Shown here: positions 48,801-61,500 of the stretch, piece after piece
Layout of the letters: each line of letters opens with the position of its first letter
Numbering within the stretch: the first letter of the stretch is position 1
Origin: Nymphaea colorata
Taxonomy: Eukaryota; Streptophyta; Magnoliopsida; Nymphaeales; Nymphaeaceae
Length of the DNA: 64,000 bases
Reading direction: 5' to 3'
Assembly (NCBI RefSeq): GCF_008831285.2
Contig: NC_045143.1
Span: forward strand, 837,003-901,002
Position numbers and translations under genes: made by a program
The notes under the pieces: generated by a model
Databases searched by the model: none
The model's input: the letters and a program-made list of their open reading frames with translations, nothing else
What the model was told of the DNA's origin: nothing

Positions 48801-49878
48801 TACCTGCTTACCTTCTAAATTATATTCCACACCAAATATAATAATTTATTTCCATAATCAGTGCTCCTCATGCAAATCTAGGGAAGGTGTCTACAACCCA
48901 AGTGGAAGTCCTTACGGTGGATAGTGAAACTATACTTCTGAGATAAACTGCAAAGTCTCAATGGTTGTCATCCAAACCTATGTTGCAGAGTAGTATATCC
49001 AGACATCAGTAGGCAGCCCAAAAAGCCACCGAAATAATCAGCTGAAGCAGACTGATATCATATTTGAGGAATGGAAAAGGATAGCCCTCTTTTCCAGGTA
49101 AGCTGGAGAAAATCTGACATGTAAGCAAAACTGCTGAAACCTCTAAGATGGCATAGAACCAGAAAACCAGTTATTCACATTCGGCCCCCAAGGACAATCT
49201 ACTAATAAACTGAAAATTCATGGACAAACAATCCCAAAAAGAAAAAAAATCAAATATCAGCAAGAACTTGCAGAGATCACATTGGTCATGAAACCCAACA
49301 TCTAAAGAGAGCCTATACTCCTTGCACTGTTGCACAATTACATCAGCCTCCAGAAACTATGTCATTCAACAATTACAATACAGGAATAACTAGCACAGGA
49401 AAGACAAAATGGACAAATACCTTCAATGCGATCACTCATTGATTTCATAAGAAGGGTCTCCTTTCTTTTTGCTCCCTAGCATGCCTTGATCAGTAAGCTG
49501 TCATGTGAAGGGACAGCTCCACCGATCGTGCAGCTCTCTGCCATTTCCCACCACACCACTTTCAGAAGGCGGCCCAGCCAGCAAAGAATGTGGAGGGACT
49601 TGGACTATGCTCCATACTCAAGCAAAAGAAAGCAAAAGAGAACTCAAGCTTAACTAGTCTGATCCAGAACTCAACCGTCCACTAATAGCCTTAATACGTC
49701 TTAGAACTTAGAAGCAACAGAATGAACGGCAATAACAAATCTCAAGCCTCATTATCCAGTAACAAGAACTCCAGCCTCCCCCAACTAGAAACTGTAGCAT
49801 GATGGTAAAGATACACTCGATATTTAGATGAGTATCTTCAAGCAAGCTGCAATGCATCGGAGCTAGGTTATAGACGTT
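45900..49878. other. Intergenic DNA between UXS and ALY
   Basis: No gene recognised. A MITE-like stretch at about 46352-46630 begins TTTGATAGCATC and ends GATTGCCAAACAG, resembling the GCATTTGATAG sequences near 26851 and 28947. A slightly GC-richer piece at 47220-47900 has no assignable frame. The part adjoining 49879 should include the ALY 3'UTR. Confidence 0.35.
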
Positions 49879-52800
49879 TCAATTTGTCTGCATTGCCTCT
49901 GAGTGATATTTATCCAATTCTGCATCAAGTTCTTCTGCAGATACATGTTCACCACGTCCTCTTCCCCTTCCCCTTCCTCGCCCTCTACCCAGTCCACGAC
50001 CACTGCCACCTCCTCCTCCTCTAGGACGAGCAGCAGCAGCTTCTCTTCCTTGGCTGCTGTTAGAACACAAGCAGAAAGGGATTTAGTGCAAGACCGAAAT
50101 CCATTTGACAGAGAAATAAAAGAAGCTCAAATGTGCTTATTAACAAATTGAAGTAACCAAGTCAAAGGACAATATACAATTTAAGAAGTTGTTGTGTGTC
50201 GGAATGAGAAATATACTATAGGTAACTGCACAGCTATGCAACTAAATGGTCAACATACAGCTGAAAAAAAAAACCGTGTTATTCCTAAAATCTTTACAAG
50301 ATATCACAGTAGATCCACAGCCTATGTCAAGTTAAGGTGCTCTTCCACGTATGGTAGATATTCACGTCGCATGGCTTCCTTCCCAAAGTTTCTGGTCTCA
50401 ATTTCACAACATGTTTTATCATTAAATCACGTACTCAATCATATCATCGAAGGCCCATTTCCCTGAGAACATAAGGCAATGCCTTTTCCTATTAAGACAA
50501 AGACAAGGGGTACAAGTATTTTCTTCAGAAACATAGTAGTAGCAAATTCATCATGATAATCTTGAATATTTTCCCTCCTAAAGGTAAATTCTGCTTTTCC
50601 CAGCCAAATCACCACAATTTGGTTCTGGTGCTTTTACAACCAAAATATTTTGCTTACTTCCCATTTTTTCTGCCATCATGAATATGGTCTGCCATGACTA
50701 GACTTCACTCCAAAATGACACATCTTCAAGATTAGGCAAGATTACAAAGAACAATTGTTCCAACCTTTATTCATTTTGGGATGGGCATTGCTCACTAGAG
50801 ATTATCATTCTTGTTTCTGATCTTTTTCATTACAGATCCATACTTAATCATTTGTTTATGTGGAAGTGATAGAAAACAGCTTTTAGGTGTTTATTTGCTT
50901 CCTAAACAGTGAACAAGGGTGTGGGATTGTGCCAGATGTGGCTCATCAGTTGCACAAGTCTTGAATGTGATTCTATGAACTCTCTCATTAATTGTTACGC
51001 TTCTGCAAAACTGGAATTCTCCTCCTCTGTTCTATCAGGTAAAATGAGGACCAGTAACCCTCAATAAATCTTATAAGTAGTCGTCCGCTGTCAAAGACAC
51101 CAGTAAATGGGAAGAAAGAAGGCAGATATAGGCTGCTAAGAAGGCTGTACCTCCTGGGAATACCATTGGGATTTCCCAACAAGCCATTTGTAACTTGTGG
51201 TATTGAAGCAGGAGTTGACATATTGGTTCCAATTATCTCAATTTTCATTGGCTTTCCATCAAGCTGCACATTGTTGTAGCGTTTAACAGCTGCTATAGCA
51301 TCTGATCTTCTTGAAAATACCACTTCGGCAGTACCCTGAAAATATGCACAACTCCTGCCATTATCAAAAGGACAAAAAACAGCAGTGATATAAAAATTGT
51401 ACACACATACCTTTGACCTGCCACTTCTGTCATAGTGGACAGAGAATCGCTTCAAATCACCCACTTCTGAGAAAAGCTCCTGTTACATTTACTACAAGTT
51501 AGAGATCCTAATGTCATTAGCTAAACACCGTTCTCTGCAATAATTAAAAGGATAAGCTTCATTTCTCCAATAACTTGTTTGTGACAATGAGAAATCTGCC
51601 ACATACAAGATCCATTCAAGCACTGCCTGAAAATCCTGGAAAGCCTTTCCAGGTTAACATATGCAATGTCAAGATTTTCAGCATTTTTTGGGTCCAACTG
51701 AAAATCCAAAACTTTTGCTTCTGGATTAACCTAGCAAAAACAAATATCCAGACGATCGAACTTCCACTAAGAGTGGGAGAAAGGATTAACTTAGCCAAAA
51801 AGAATTGACACATCTGGAAGGAAATTTTTGAAAGCAGCACACAAGAATGACCTTATCTTTATCTCATTCTCCATTTATGAGGTTTTACATATTTATTATT
51901 ATTTTTTTTTTTAGTAATCAAGTTTGAAAAGAGAAGCATTTAGGTTCAAACATAAACCCATCAACTAAGATCAAATAACTTAATCACTCATATATTGAAT
52001 TCAAATTAATCCAATCCCTTCTAAATTGTAACTCATCAACATGCTTCCAATGCTTTTTGTGAAAAAGGGATCAATACCACATCCATTAAACTTAACGGGT
52101 CCTTCAGTAACTTTACATAGGCAATCACAAAATTTTGCATAGGTTGTGTCAAGCAGTGGTTAAAGGTCTAGAGGTGAATATTTAGGTATCTCTTCATGAA
52201 TGATTACTTAAGAAACTAAGATAATTGGACAGGCAAGGGTAATGCAAGACTAGATAACATCATGCCAGAAAGAGAAAATTGACTATGCATAAGTTGATGG
52301 TAAAATGATCCAACATGCCAGCGTAGCACATGTGTCAACATGGCCAGACATGGATGCAGGACACAACAAACTCCTATTTTTTTTCCTATGTACTTGGGTT
52401 TTTTTTTTATTCAGCAATTTGTAATTTACGAATATAAATAGTGCACATATGTGTTGGTGTGCTTAAAATCGAACATAGATATGGTCATTTCGCCACATCC
52501 ATGATTTTCTCAAAATGCTTTGAACTACTTTTGCACCCATGTGACATAGATGCAACCCCAAGTTGCAACAAGCTGGCTTCAGTTCATGCATCCAGACCAT
52601 GTTTTGTTAGGGACTTAGGGGTGTTCAACAAGTGGACCCAACTTAGGCTCAACTCGAACTCACTCAGTAAAGCTAGACTCATTTGTTCAAACTTAAATTA
52701 AAACTTCAAGTTTGTAAACAAGTTGAGTTCGAGATACACAAACTCGACTTCAATAAACTTGAGTACGTGTAACTTCAATGTTTCAGATATGGATCTTACA

Positions 52801-55800
52801 TCCATACATCATCAAATTATCAAAATCACTTATGCAACTTCAGGCTTTGTTGCCTCTTTCATTCTCTCCTACTTGACTCATCTCCCTCTCCCTGTTGACT
52901 TGAAGAGGGCACTCGCCAGCAACCAAGGTCATCACACGACCAGCATACTCTGGCTATTGGGTTCCAACATCCTTTATTGTCTCCTAACTGCCCATGGCCC
53001 ACCGGCGTCCTTGCAGCAAAGCAAACCAACATTCTCAGTCCTCCCATGTGCTTTCCCTGACCACCGGCAATCTGCAACCTCTGGCCAGCTGTCACCAAAT
53101 TTTCCAGTAACTCTTTGTTCTCTTTCCTTTTTATTTTATCCTTTTCATGCACTCCACATGCCAACTGCCCATCTTCGAGGGGAGAAATTAAGCTTTGTGT
53201 TATTTACACGGGCTTAGGCAATTTCTTTGAGGGAAAGGGTTTTCCATTTTTTTTCTTTCCTTCCTGAGATTTTTGCTCTACCCATGCTTCCATGTTTTAT
53301 AAATTTTAAGGTAAAATTTGTGGTATTTCCGTGTGCAATTCATAATGGATTACAGAACTCCCAATGTACATGCATTTCATTTTCCATTCACTCAATTCCC
53401 TTTTTATATTTTTACATCAAGCATGCATGTGTGGAATAGTAAAATAAACCAAGGTCAAGATAGCTCAAGCATGACAATCAGCTGCTTATTGTAACAATCT
53501 AACGTAGGTTGATGTTCATAGCTTTCAAGTTTTTGCTTAACTGTGTTTCAACATACAATGGATCTAAGTAACAAATTAACCTTAAGAAGTTTTTCTGAAT
53601 GAGGAATTGTACTACTATGTTGAACTAGGGCTGGTCCGATTCTCAGGCAGCATATTATAAATTATAATGCCGGCTAGTGTTGCACCTTTCCTTTCATAAC
53701 AACCATTATGCGGTTAATGCACAAATTAGCCAGATCCACCTCAAGCACCGGGATGTTGTCCACAACAATTTATAGTTGGCAATAGTTAGAATCATAGTCA
53801 TAGAAAACTTATTTTTTTTCGAAAAAAACGAGAAACAAAAACGCGATAAATTAATTGGCAGTTTAAAAAAAAAAACGTGTTCTTTTGAAAAAAATGTTAA
53901 AAACGAAAAAAAAACACGTTTTTAACGTGTTCTTTTCGCTTTTTTTTTCAGTTTTTTCATTTTTTTCAATGTCAAACAGTTTTTTTTTTTCTATTTTTTA
54001 TTTGTTGCAAATCTACTTATCTTTTCATGTTTGTGTTATTAGTTTTCCACTTATTTTATTTTTCCCCCATTTTTAGTTTTTAAAAAAAGTTAAAAATTTA
54101 CCGTATTTTTCCTATTTTTTCAAGTTCGCCGTATCATACTCGAAAAAAACCTCGCCGTTTAAAACTCTGTTGTGACTATGGAACTTCGAATCCAACTTGT
54201 TCAAAGCCTACTGAAAATAAGGATGTCTCTCACAAAGCACATTGTAGTGCAAAGAGGAAAAAGACAAAAATTATTTATTTAGAATGATTTTAAATAAGTA
54301 ACCGTGGCTGGTGTGAAAAAGAACAAATGAAAATGTTGCAAAACAACATTTGTAATAAGTGCAGGAGAAAGTACATTCACAATGCGAAGACACAAGTGCC
54401 TTGCACACCCTAATGAGAAGAAACAACAAGTTTTGAGTTTTGGCACTAGTGAAACTTCAGGGCTTATAAAAGATATGATATTTTAAGAGTGCCCAACTTG
54501 ACATGTTGACAATAAAAGAGAATTTAGCAAAAAAGATAACATATTATGAATATACATTTAGTATGGTGAAACATTAACGGTTTAGATTTTTGCTTATTTT
54601 AAACCCCCAAGTTCGGATCCATTTGAATGGTAACTATGAAAAGGGATATCATGAAGTTCTATGAAACGAAAAAGAAGAAGTTGAAAGTACAATAGGTTCG
54701 ACAATAAATTAGTGTACATTAAATCAACTAATTGATTATATATCTATGACAACTCACTTCATTGTTTGTGTATGGACACTTCAAAAACATATCATCAATT
54801 CTAGTGAAGTGAAACTGCTTTATAGTGGGAAAAATTTAGCAAATATTGCTAAAAATCTTATAGAATCGGAAATATGATAATGCTTCTTCCAATGATGTCC
54901 TTGTAAGAACTTTAAAAGAAAATGCGGAGAAGAGTAGTGTGAGTTTATATCATGATGGTAGGTTTTTTCATGTCTGTTGTTATGTGTATATTTTCAATTT
55001 GATGGTGCAAAATGATTATCTGCTATTAGACATGAAATCAGTAAAGTTAAAAAGACAATCAAATATTTCAAATGCTCAACATACCAATAATGAATGCTCA
55101 TTTCCCTCATATATCAAAAAGTTTGTGTGTTCAGTTTGTCAAACAAACTCAATGGTTATTTCGAACTAATGTATCAAATATCACAACCGTTCCAACTTTC
55201 AGATATGGATTTTTCTTCATTCTAGTCACATTTGCTTCCACCTGTGACCCTACCAATGTGGAATTGAGAAAGAAATGAAAAGCTTACCAACACAGATCTA
55301 TTCATTACAATTTTGAAGGGCCCTGTGGTGGCACTCTTGCCTGTAGCTTGCCTTTATAAGTCATATTATTGTAGTTGTTGGCTTCCTTTTAGAACACTAA
55401 CGAAGATGAATCAATTGAGTTTATTCCTTTGAAATAATTCAAGTTAAATTAAGAAAGTCATGGACCTCGGTATCAGCATCATGTCTTCACTTTTTTGAAA
55501 CATTAACTCGTGTAGTTTATGCTCTTCCATGTTCAATGTAATTATAACTTTTTAAATATTGTAACTTGTGTTCCCACCCCCTCCCATCATGCAATTTTTC
55601 AGAACTTCAAAAACCACGTGTTAAGCTTGATAGGAAGGCATATGCAGATGCTGGTCAAAGCAAATTTGTATTTCTTCATGATGATAAGTTTAACCAATTG
55701 AAGACAAGCTACATGGTAATTATTTGACCTTTGCTTAAACGAGTCAAGCTTGAGCTCCAACACGATCTATCAAGTTGAGTTCAAGATCAGCTTGACTCGT

Positions 55801-58312
55801 GTACAACCCTATCTGCTCTCTGACCTATGCTCATTCAAAACAAAGAAGTTCATGAAGAAAGCAATTCAAGTAGACATTACAAAGTAAAGGATCATAAGAT
55901 CCCACTTTCTCTAATTCTTTAGGTTCCAACCATATAAAACCTAAATCTTCCATACTATATCTAGCAAAACATCTTCGCAAACAAGTGGACTGTCCAACAT
56001 CAAGAAAGTAAAGTTTCACCGAGTTACATCTAATAACACCCCTTTATAATAAAAATGAATTTTTTTTTTTGCTACAACAAAAAACAATGAAATCTTGATG
56101 ATGAGCATTTGTATTTGATTGCTTCTTCAATGTAACTGATTTTATCTCTAATAGCAAATAAGCTATCTTGCACCATCAAATTTAAAATGTGTGCATAATA
56201 ACACAAGCCAAACACTGACCATCAAATTTAAAATGTGTGCATAATAACACAAGCCACACACTCACCACTCTATTGTAAAGTCACACTACTTTCTACACAT
56301 TTTCCTTTAAAGTTCTTACAAGGACATTGCTGAAAGAAATATTATCAACTCTATTGGACAAAATTTTCTTCTTTACTTCTCATTATGTAATGAGTTAGGC
56401 AATTATATTTACTAAAATTTTCCCATTATGAAGAGGTTCCATTTCACTAAAATTGATATTATGGTTTTAGGGTTCACGCATGACCAACAAAGTGAACTGT
56501 CTATAAGTATACCCAATCAAACTGTTATTGTATCGCCTCCACCTTGACACAATCCGTGTTTAAAAACACCATTTGAACAATTAAGATCAGAGGCTGAGGG
56601 GGTGCGCCCCACACAAAGTAAAGGCGTCGTAAGCCCTCACTCGTCTACACACACACAAAAAAAAAAAAATCAAAAAATAAGGCAAAATTAATTCACAATT
56701 CATTGCAATGATCACACAATTCAAGCAAAATGTTTTATACGCCCATACATGATCTATTTTCATTAAAGATAAAACACTGGTCAAAATAAACAAAGTTAAC
56801 ATTGTGGAAGTTTGTAAATGGAAACATTGACCAAGAATTGATCAGATTTGGATTTGAACCACACTCAAACCATGAACTACCCAATATGCAATCAGTGTCG
56901 TACAATTGCCTTCCTAAGATGGGCACATCAGCTACATCACCCAAATTAGGTACCAACATGACTTACTTCTTAGCAAGCAAGCTATCCAATATAATCTTGG
57001 AGCAATTAACGCACATGTCAGGAAAAGTGTTGAACAGACTTCCAGCATGAAAACAAATATCAATTTCTACTACCACCTTCACCATCTAGCCCCTTCAGAT
57101 TCAATTAATATATAGTCTGGACCAAGTTAGGCTCCAAAGAGCTACAGAAGTAAGGTTGCACAGTTATTATGGAACTACTAGTCAGTCTAGTCTAGAAATG
57201 GTTAAACAAAGATAGTGTCGCACATGCCAAGTTACCTCAATTCTGCACAGAAACCTATCTGAGATACTGTAAATACAATGGCGGCACTTCATGGTCAGAA
57301 AGTACAGAAAGTATTTATTTCAAATGAGAAACTAGTCCAATCCTATGTGCAACTGCCAAATACCATGACAAACACAAGGAAGGAACCCAAATTGTCCCAT
57401 TGGTCTAGATAGGAGTGTGATAACAATTTTTGAAAAACATCCACGCAGATCAAATAATCCACAAACGCGCCAAAAACTTTTGAAGAGGCTACTCAAGGAA
57501 CCAAAACCTTAAAACTTTTGAAGATAGCTACTCCAGACATGGGCATATTATTTAATTATTTTCAATCATACACTTAAAAGGAAAAAGTACTTCAAGTTTG
57601 ATCAGATTGCTACGCTGCTAAAGACAGGAACTGAAACAAATAAACTAATAAATCAAGCAATAAACTGTGTCTTGCATGTTTTCATAAAGTGGAATGCAGT
57701 ATTTCGTGCAATACACGTAGAGACGACAAAAAGAGTAGAGATATCCAAACAAAAGGTGAATTGACATAGAATGAAGTACAAAGAATCTAACCTTTATATC
57801 TTCATTGGAAACGCCGTAATCTAAATTCGAAATGTAAAGCTTCGTCCCCGTTTCGATCGATCGGGCCACCAGGCCTGGGTACGCTGCCGGTGCTGCCTGA
57901 TCCATATACATGTCATGCTGCCACGCCGTTTCAGGGGCCGCCTGCACCGTTTGCCCGCCCAAACAAACCCACACACAGAAAAAGAACAGAAAAGACGATG
58001 TGAGAACAACCCATCAACGTAGCCCTAGAAAAACAATTATATCAAGAAACAAACAACGGAAATCGGCAGCAACACTAGAACAGAACAAGAACTAGAAGAA
58101 GAAGAAGAAGAAGAAGAAGAAGCGCATGGGAAGTCCGTAACCTTGACCGAATAAGGGAGCGACCGATTCGCGGCGCGGTTTTGAAGACGGCGGGCGGGAC
58201 CAGGACCACCTCCTCCGCGGCCCCTTCCCCTCGAATTACTTCCGCCGCCACCGCCGGACTTCTTGTTGGTCTTGATAAGGTCATCAAGAGACATGTCCAA
58301 GGCACTGGACAT
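49879..58312 (-). CDS. ALY: ALY/REF mRNA export adaptor (THO complex subunit 4)
   Basis: Five exons: 58142-58312, 57792-57941, 51411-51479, 51151-51335 and 49879-50056. They join in frame to 250 residues, similar to Arabidopsis ALY1. The N-terminus MSSALDMSLDDLIKTNKK is the conserved UAP56-binding motif, followed by an RG-rich stretch. The RRM spans about 90-165, with RNP2 KLYISNL (91-97) and RNP1 SKGTAEVVF (129-137). A C-terminal RG-repeat tail (about 202-227) ends in AEELDAELDKYHSEAMQTN, the second UAP56-binding motif. It bridges spliced mRNA, the THO/TREX complex and the export receptor in the nucleus. Intron 2 (51480-57791) is 6.3 kb and full of hAT remnants. The last acceptor is a tandem NAGNAG. 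A CTTAGGGTT telo-box-like motif lies upstream at 58364-58372. Confidence 0.95.
52616..55811 (+). mobile_element. Decayed hAT-like element inside ALY intron 2
   Basis: The left end reads TAGGGGTGTTCAACAAGTGG. The right end in reverse reads TAGGGTTGTACACGAGTC, an imperfect terminal repeat with CTCAAGCT-type sub-terminal motifs. Between them on the plus strand is a degenerate hAT transposase. No 8-bp duplication is evident at these ends. They may alternatively belong to two separate small elements flanking a transposase relic. A separate A/T-run-rich insertion sits at about 53790-54165. Confidence 0.45.
54220..55170 (+). pseudogene. hAT transposase pseudogene, antisense to ALY
   Basis: With several frameshifts and stops, the plus strand reads in order: RRHKCLAHPNEKKQQVLSFG (the end of a BED-type zinc finger region), THFIV.VWTLQKHII..S (the region after the first catalytic acid) and SSNDVLVRTLKENAEKSS then LYHDGRFFHVCCYVYIFNLM. 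The last two match the DNASSNDVxVRxLKE and DGxFFHVRCxAHILNLIVQ signatures of plant Ac/DAYSLEEPER-like hAT transposases. The catalytic domain C-terminal half and dimerisation domain are missing. It is non-functional. Confidence 0.75.
56090..56580 (-). pseudogene. Second hAT transposase remnant, opposite orientation
   Basis: The minus strand aligns with 54745-55090 of the first remnant over about 400 bases (shared CAATGTCCTTGTAAGAACTTTAAA-type and TTTAAATTTGATGGTGCAA-type text). So it covers the same DNAS/SNDVLVRTLKEN to HVCCY...NLMVQ region, in a more decayed state. It contains a 46-base tandem duplication (starting CCATCAAATTTAAAATGTG at 56173 and 56219). Confidence 0.65.
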
Positions 58313-58339
58313 CTTCGCCCTGCCTGCAAATCAAGCCCT

Positions 58340-58400
58340 AGAAGTAAGGTGAAGAGAAGGCTCCTTAGGGTTATAGAAGATAAGAAAGCTACAAACACCA
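58340..58400 (-). promoter_or_regulatory. Telo-box-like motif in the ALY leader or promoter
   Basis: AACCCTAA reads on the minus strand from 58372 to 58365, followed by a pyrimidine-rich stretch. Telo-boxes (AAACCCTAA) are common near transcription starts of plant translation and RNA-processing genes. No TATA box stands out. Confidence 0.35.
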
Positions 58401-58599
58401 AAGGCTGCTGGTTTTGACTAACGAACCGGTTACGGTGGAATGGAATAAGGGAATAGAAGAGGCGCGAGAAATGGAAGCTTGATGCCCACAACAAGCAGTG
58501 ACGCTGTGCCTCGGAGAGGAGGGAGAGTTGCAGGGGAACGCGTTGGGAAAGGAGAGAGGGGCCTTCGTTGGCGTTGAACTTTGACTTGTTATACTGAAC

Positions 58600-61500
58600 C
58601 CAAAATAAAATCTAAAAGAGATCTGAATTTTCTGCCGTCCATCTTCTTGATGGACGCTCACCATTCTCAACGTGGACGATGCATGTGTTTTGGGGCGGGG
58701 CCGTGGTTCGATCAGAGCAACTCACGATAGGATTGCCATATGCTCCTCCGAATTACGACTTAGTGTCTTGAAAAATATATATAGCAAAAAAACGTTCATA
58801 TTTGATGAAGAAGTGTAATTTTTTTGTTGTTCGAATTTCAATTTACACTCAATTTCTACCTACTTTCTGTCCCCTGAATTCCGAATGCTTGTGTTCTTAA
58901 ACTAAATTTCTTTTGATGGGATGACCTTTTTTTTTTCTTTGTTTCCCTTTTATAGAAATACAAACCATTTTTTTTGTGAATCAAAATCTTGGGCAAAAAC
59001 ATTTTTCAAATTCTAAGGGCGTGCAATTTGAACTTTGAAGGTATAAATAACCACATAATCTAAACTGAGTTTCTCTATCTAACTTTTTTCTATATGAAAA
59101 AAAAAATGTTTCGAAAAACTTGGTTTTACATATCAAGTGGGGCAAATGGTTCAGATTTTTTGAACTGGTTGAAAATTTGAAGATTGAAAGACCTTAGCAT
59201 TTCCTTGTTTGGTTTGGTTTTTAAAATTTCAAAGGAAAAAACAACATATCAAGAGACAAGTGAAAAAATGAATGCAGCAAATTGGACATTGCATGCTTCA
59301 AGGAGTATAGTATGGTCGGTCGAGTTAGGGTCCTACATTTGATTATCGTGAATGATATGTCTTTGTGTCTTTAAGTAGTGAGATGTGATACATAAGTTGA
59401 AGAAAGGTGCACTGTTGCAGAAACTGACACCAATGGGTCTGGCTCACCCAACATGTTTCTTTACAAGATTATTGGGAGAGTGCATTAGTTTTGGCCAAAC
59501 CTTAAGATCATCAATTTTGAGATTCATAGTTGATCCCTCTTGGCTCGGGTCTTAAATTACTTAGCTTATTGATAATGCAAATATAAGAGTAGAGTGGGGG
59601 CTGGCAAGGGCGGAGCCAAGGTAGGAGGCCTTGACCCCACCTCAATATAAATTTTAAAAAATTTCACTTGTTTTGTACAAAAAAATTTGAAAAATGATAT
59701 TTTGGCCATAGTCAAAATTTAGAAACTTTAATTCGACCTCCTTCATGAAAAATTTCTAGCGCCCCCCGAGACTGGTATGGATATAAAGTATGTCTTATGA
59801 TTCTTGGTTTGATAAATCACTAAGCTTAGTGTTAATTTCTTTTCACATAAGTATGGACTTAAAATCTTTGGCACGTAATCGAGGTCAGAACGCCCATTCA
59901 TGGACGTGCTCATGTTACGAGTCAAGCATCAACGCAAACGCGAGACATGGGGAGCGCGCTCATATACCTTGCAGTGTTCCATAGAACATTAGATGTTCTG
60001 GCGTGTGCCAGCTTGACGCTTCACCTTGTCTTTCGCATCCGTTCTGTCTAAATCAGACGTGTTCCGTGTTTGTTCTTCTCATTTTTGAGACGTCAGGGAC
60101 TAGATGTCCCATTTTCGGCATTTCCATGAACGAGAATCAAACGTCTTCGAAGGTGACACAGAATCTAACGCGATCCAAACTTTCAAAGTGTTAACTGTTT
60201 CTATTTAAATTGTACAACATGATCACCAATATTTGTTGTCTCTTTGCACGACACAAGAACTGAAATAGAAACACAATCTCACCAATAATTTCACTACAAA
60301 TTTTCTAAAATTTCATCCAAATACATGAAAATTGAAACGTCCATCACATTCTCATCTCTCACCCAAAGCAAAAAGTGGAAACTCTGCGGCCTTTATGCTG
60401 TTAGTGAGAAAGAAGTACTTTAATGGCGATCGTGAAATGAAAATGTCGTTGGCAAAGGATTCAATAGCCGCTGGTATGTTTTAAAGAGTTACAAAGACGA
60501 TCTTGAAAGGCCGAAATATCTTTTACAGCAATGCTGGTATAATTTTAAAAGATTCAACATTTTATAAATTAAGAATAGTTTCATCTCTATCAATCGATCT
60601 TTGTTGGATCTGACGTACCTAATGCTGTTAAAGAAAAAAAAAAGCCTGCATTTTGCAAATTCAGAAGTCCAGGTGAGCAGGGCCGAGCCAGGGGCCATCC
60701 CCTTCTTCTCAAAATTTTTTTTAAAAAAAACATGTAATCTTAAAAAAAATTAATTTTGCTTTTGCCTATATCAACATTTTAAAAAATTATATTTCAGCCC
60801 ACGGAAATCGACAATAATTGAGAGGCTAAATCTTCCCTGAGGTGTAAAAATCTAAGGTAAAATATAAGCATGTACAGCTTGGAGATTACCCACAAAAAAT
60901 AATTATCACAGGCACGTACGGTCAGATCTTGGTAAGTTTTACTATAGAACAGTGAGTGAGCATGAGTGCATATGTATATGCCTCCTGCCATTTCACTAAC
61001 TCTCTCTCTACATATATCATGCTGCCCATGATCATCGTGTCATGGCCACTGCACTCGAATACAAGTCAACGTTCATCATCGTCATGATCAGCATGTGCGT
61101 TGTGAGGATGCATGACCTTTCTGTTCAATGAAGTCATATTAATGCAACACATAAATATATATATGTAAGACAATCTGAACATTCATAAAGTTTACAGGTC
61201 ATAAAATCTTGTGTACGTACATTCAAATAATCTGATTGAAGAACAGATATTCGGGTCAGATACATAATGATGACAGAAGTTTCAAGTAGGTTATAATTCT
61301 GCAAATAGGAACACAAAACTGATTCTGAAAAAATGCGTGCACCAAAAGAGTCGGTGTTCTACAAAACTTTCCTGTAAATTTCTCTGCTAGAACAGAGAAG
61401 TTGGTAGAAATTAGGAAACCTAACTAGATCGATATGCATTTTTTTATCTCCATCACCATCTTTTTGGCCGGCAGGCAATCAACGCCATTAATCACTCTGT

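Noticed and set aside
49903..50151. Plus-strand serine/threonine-rich frame over the ALY 3' end
   Set aside because: It is the antisense of the RG-repeat coding exon of ALY and has no independent support.
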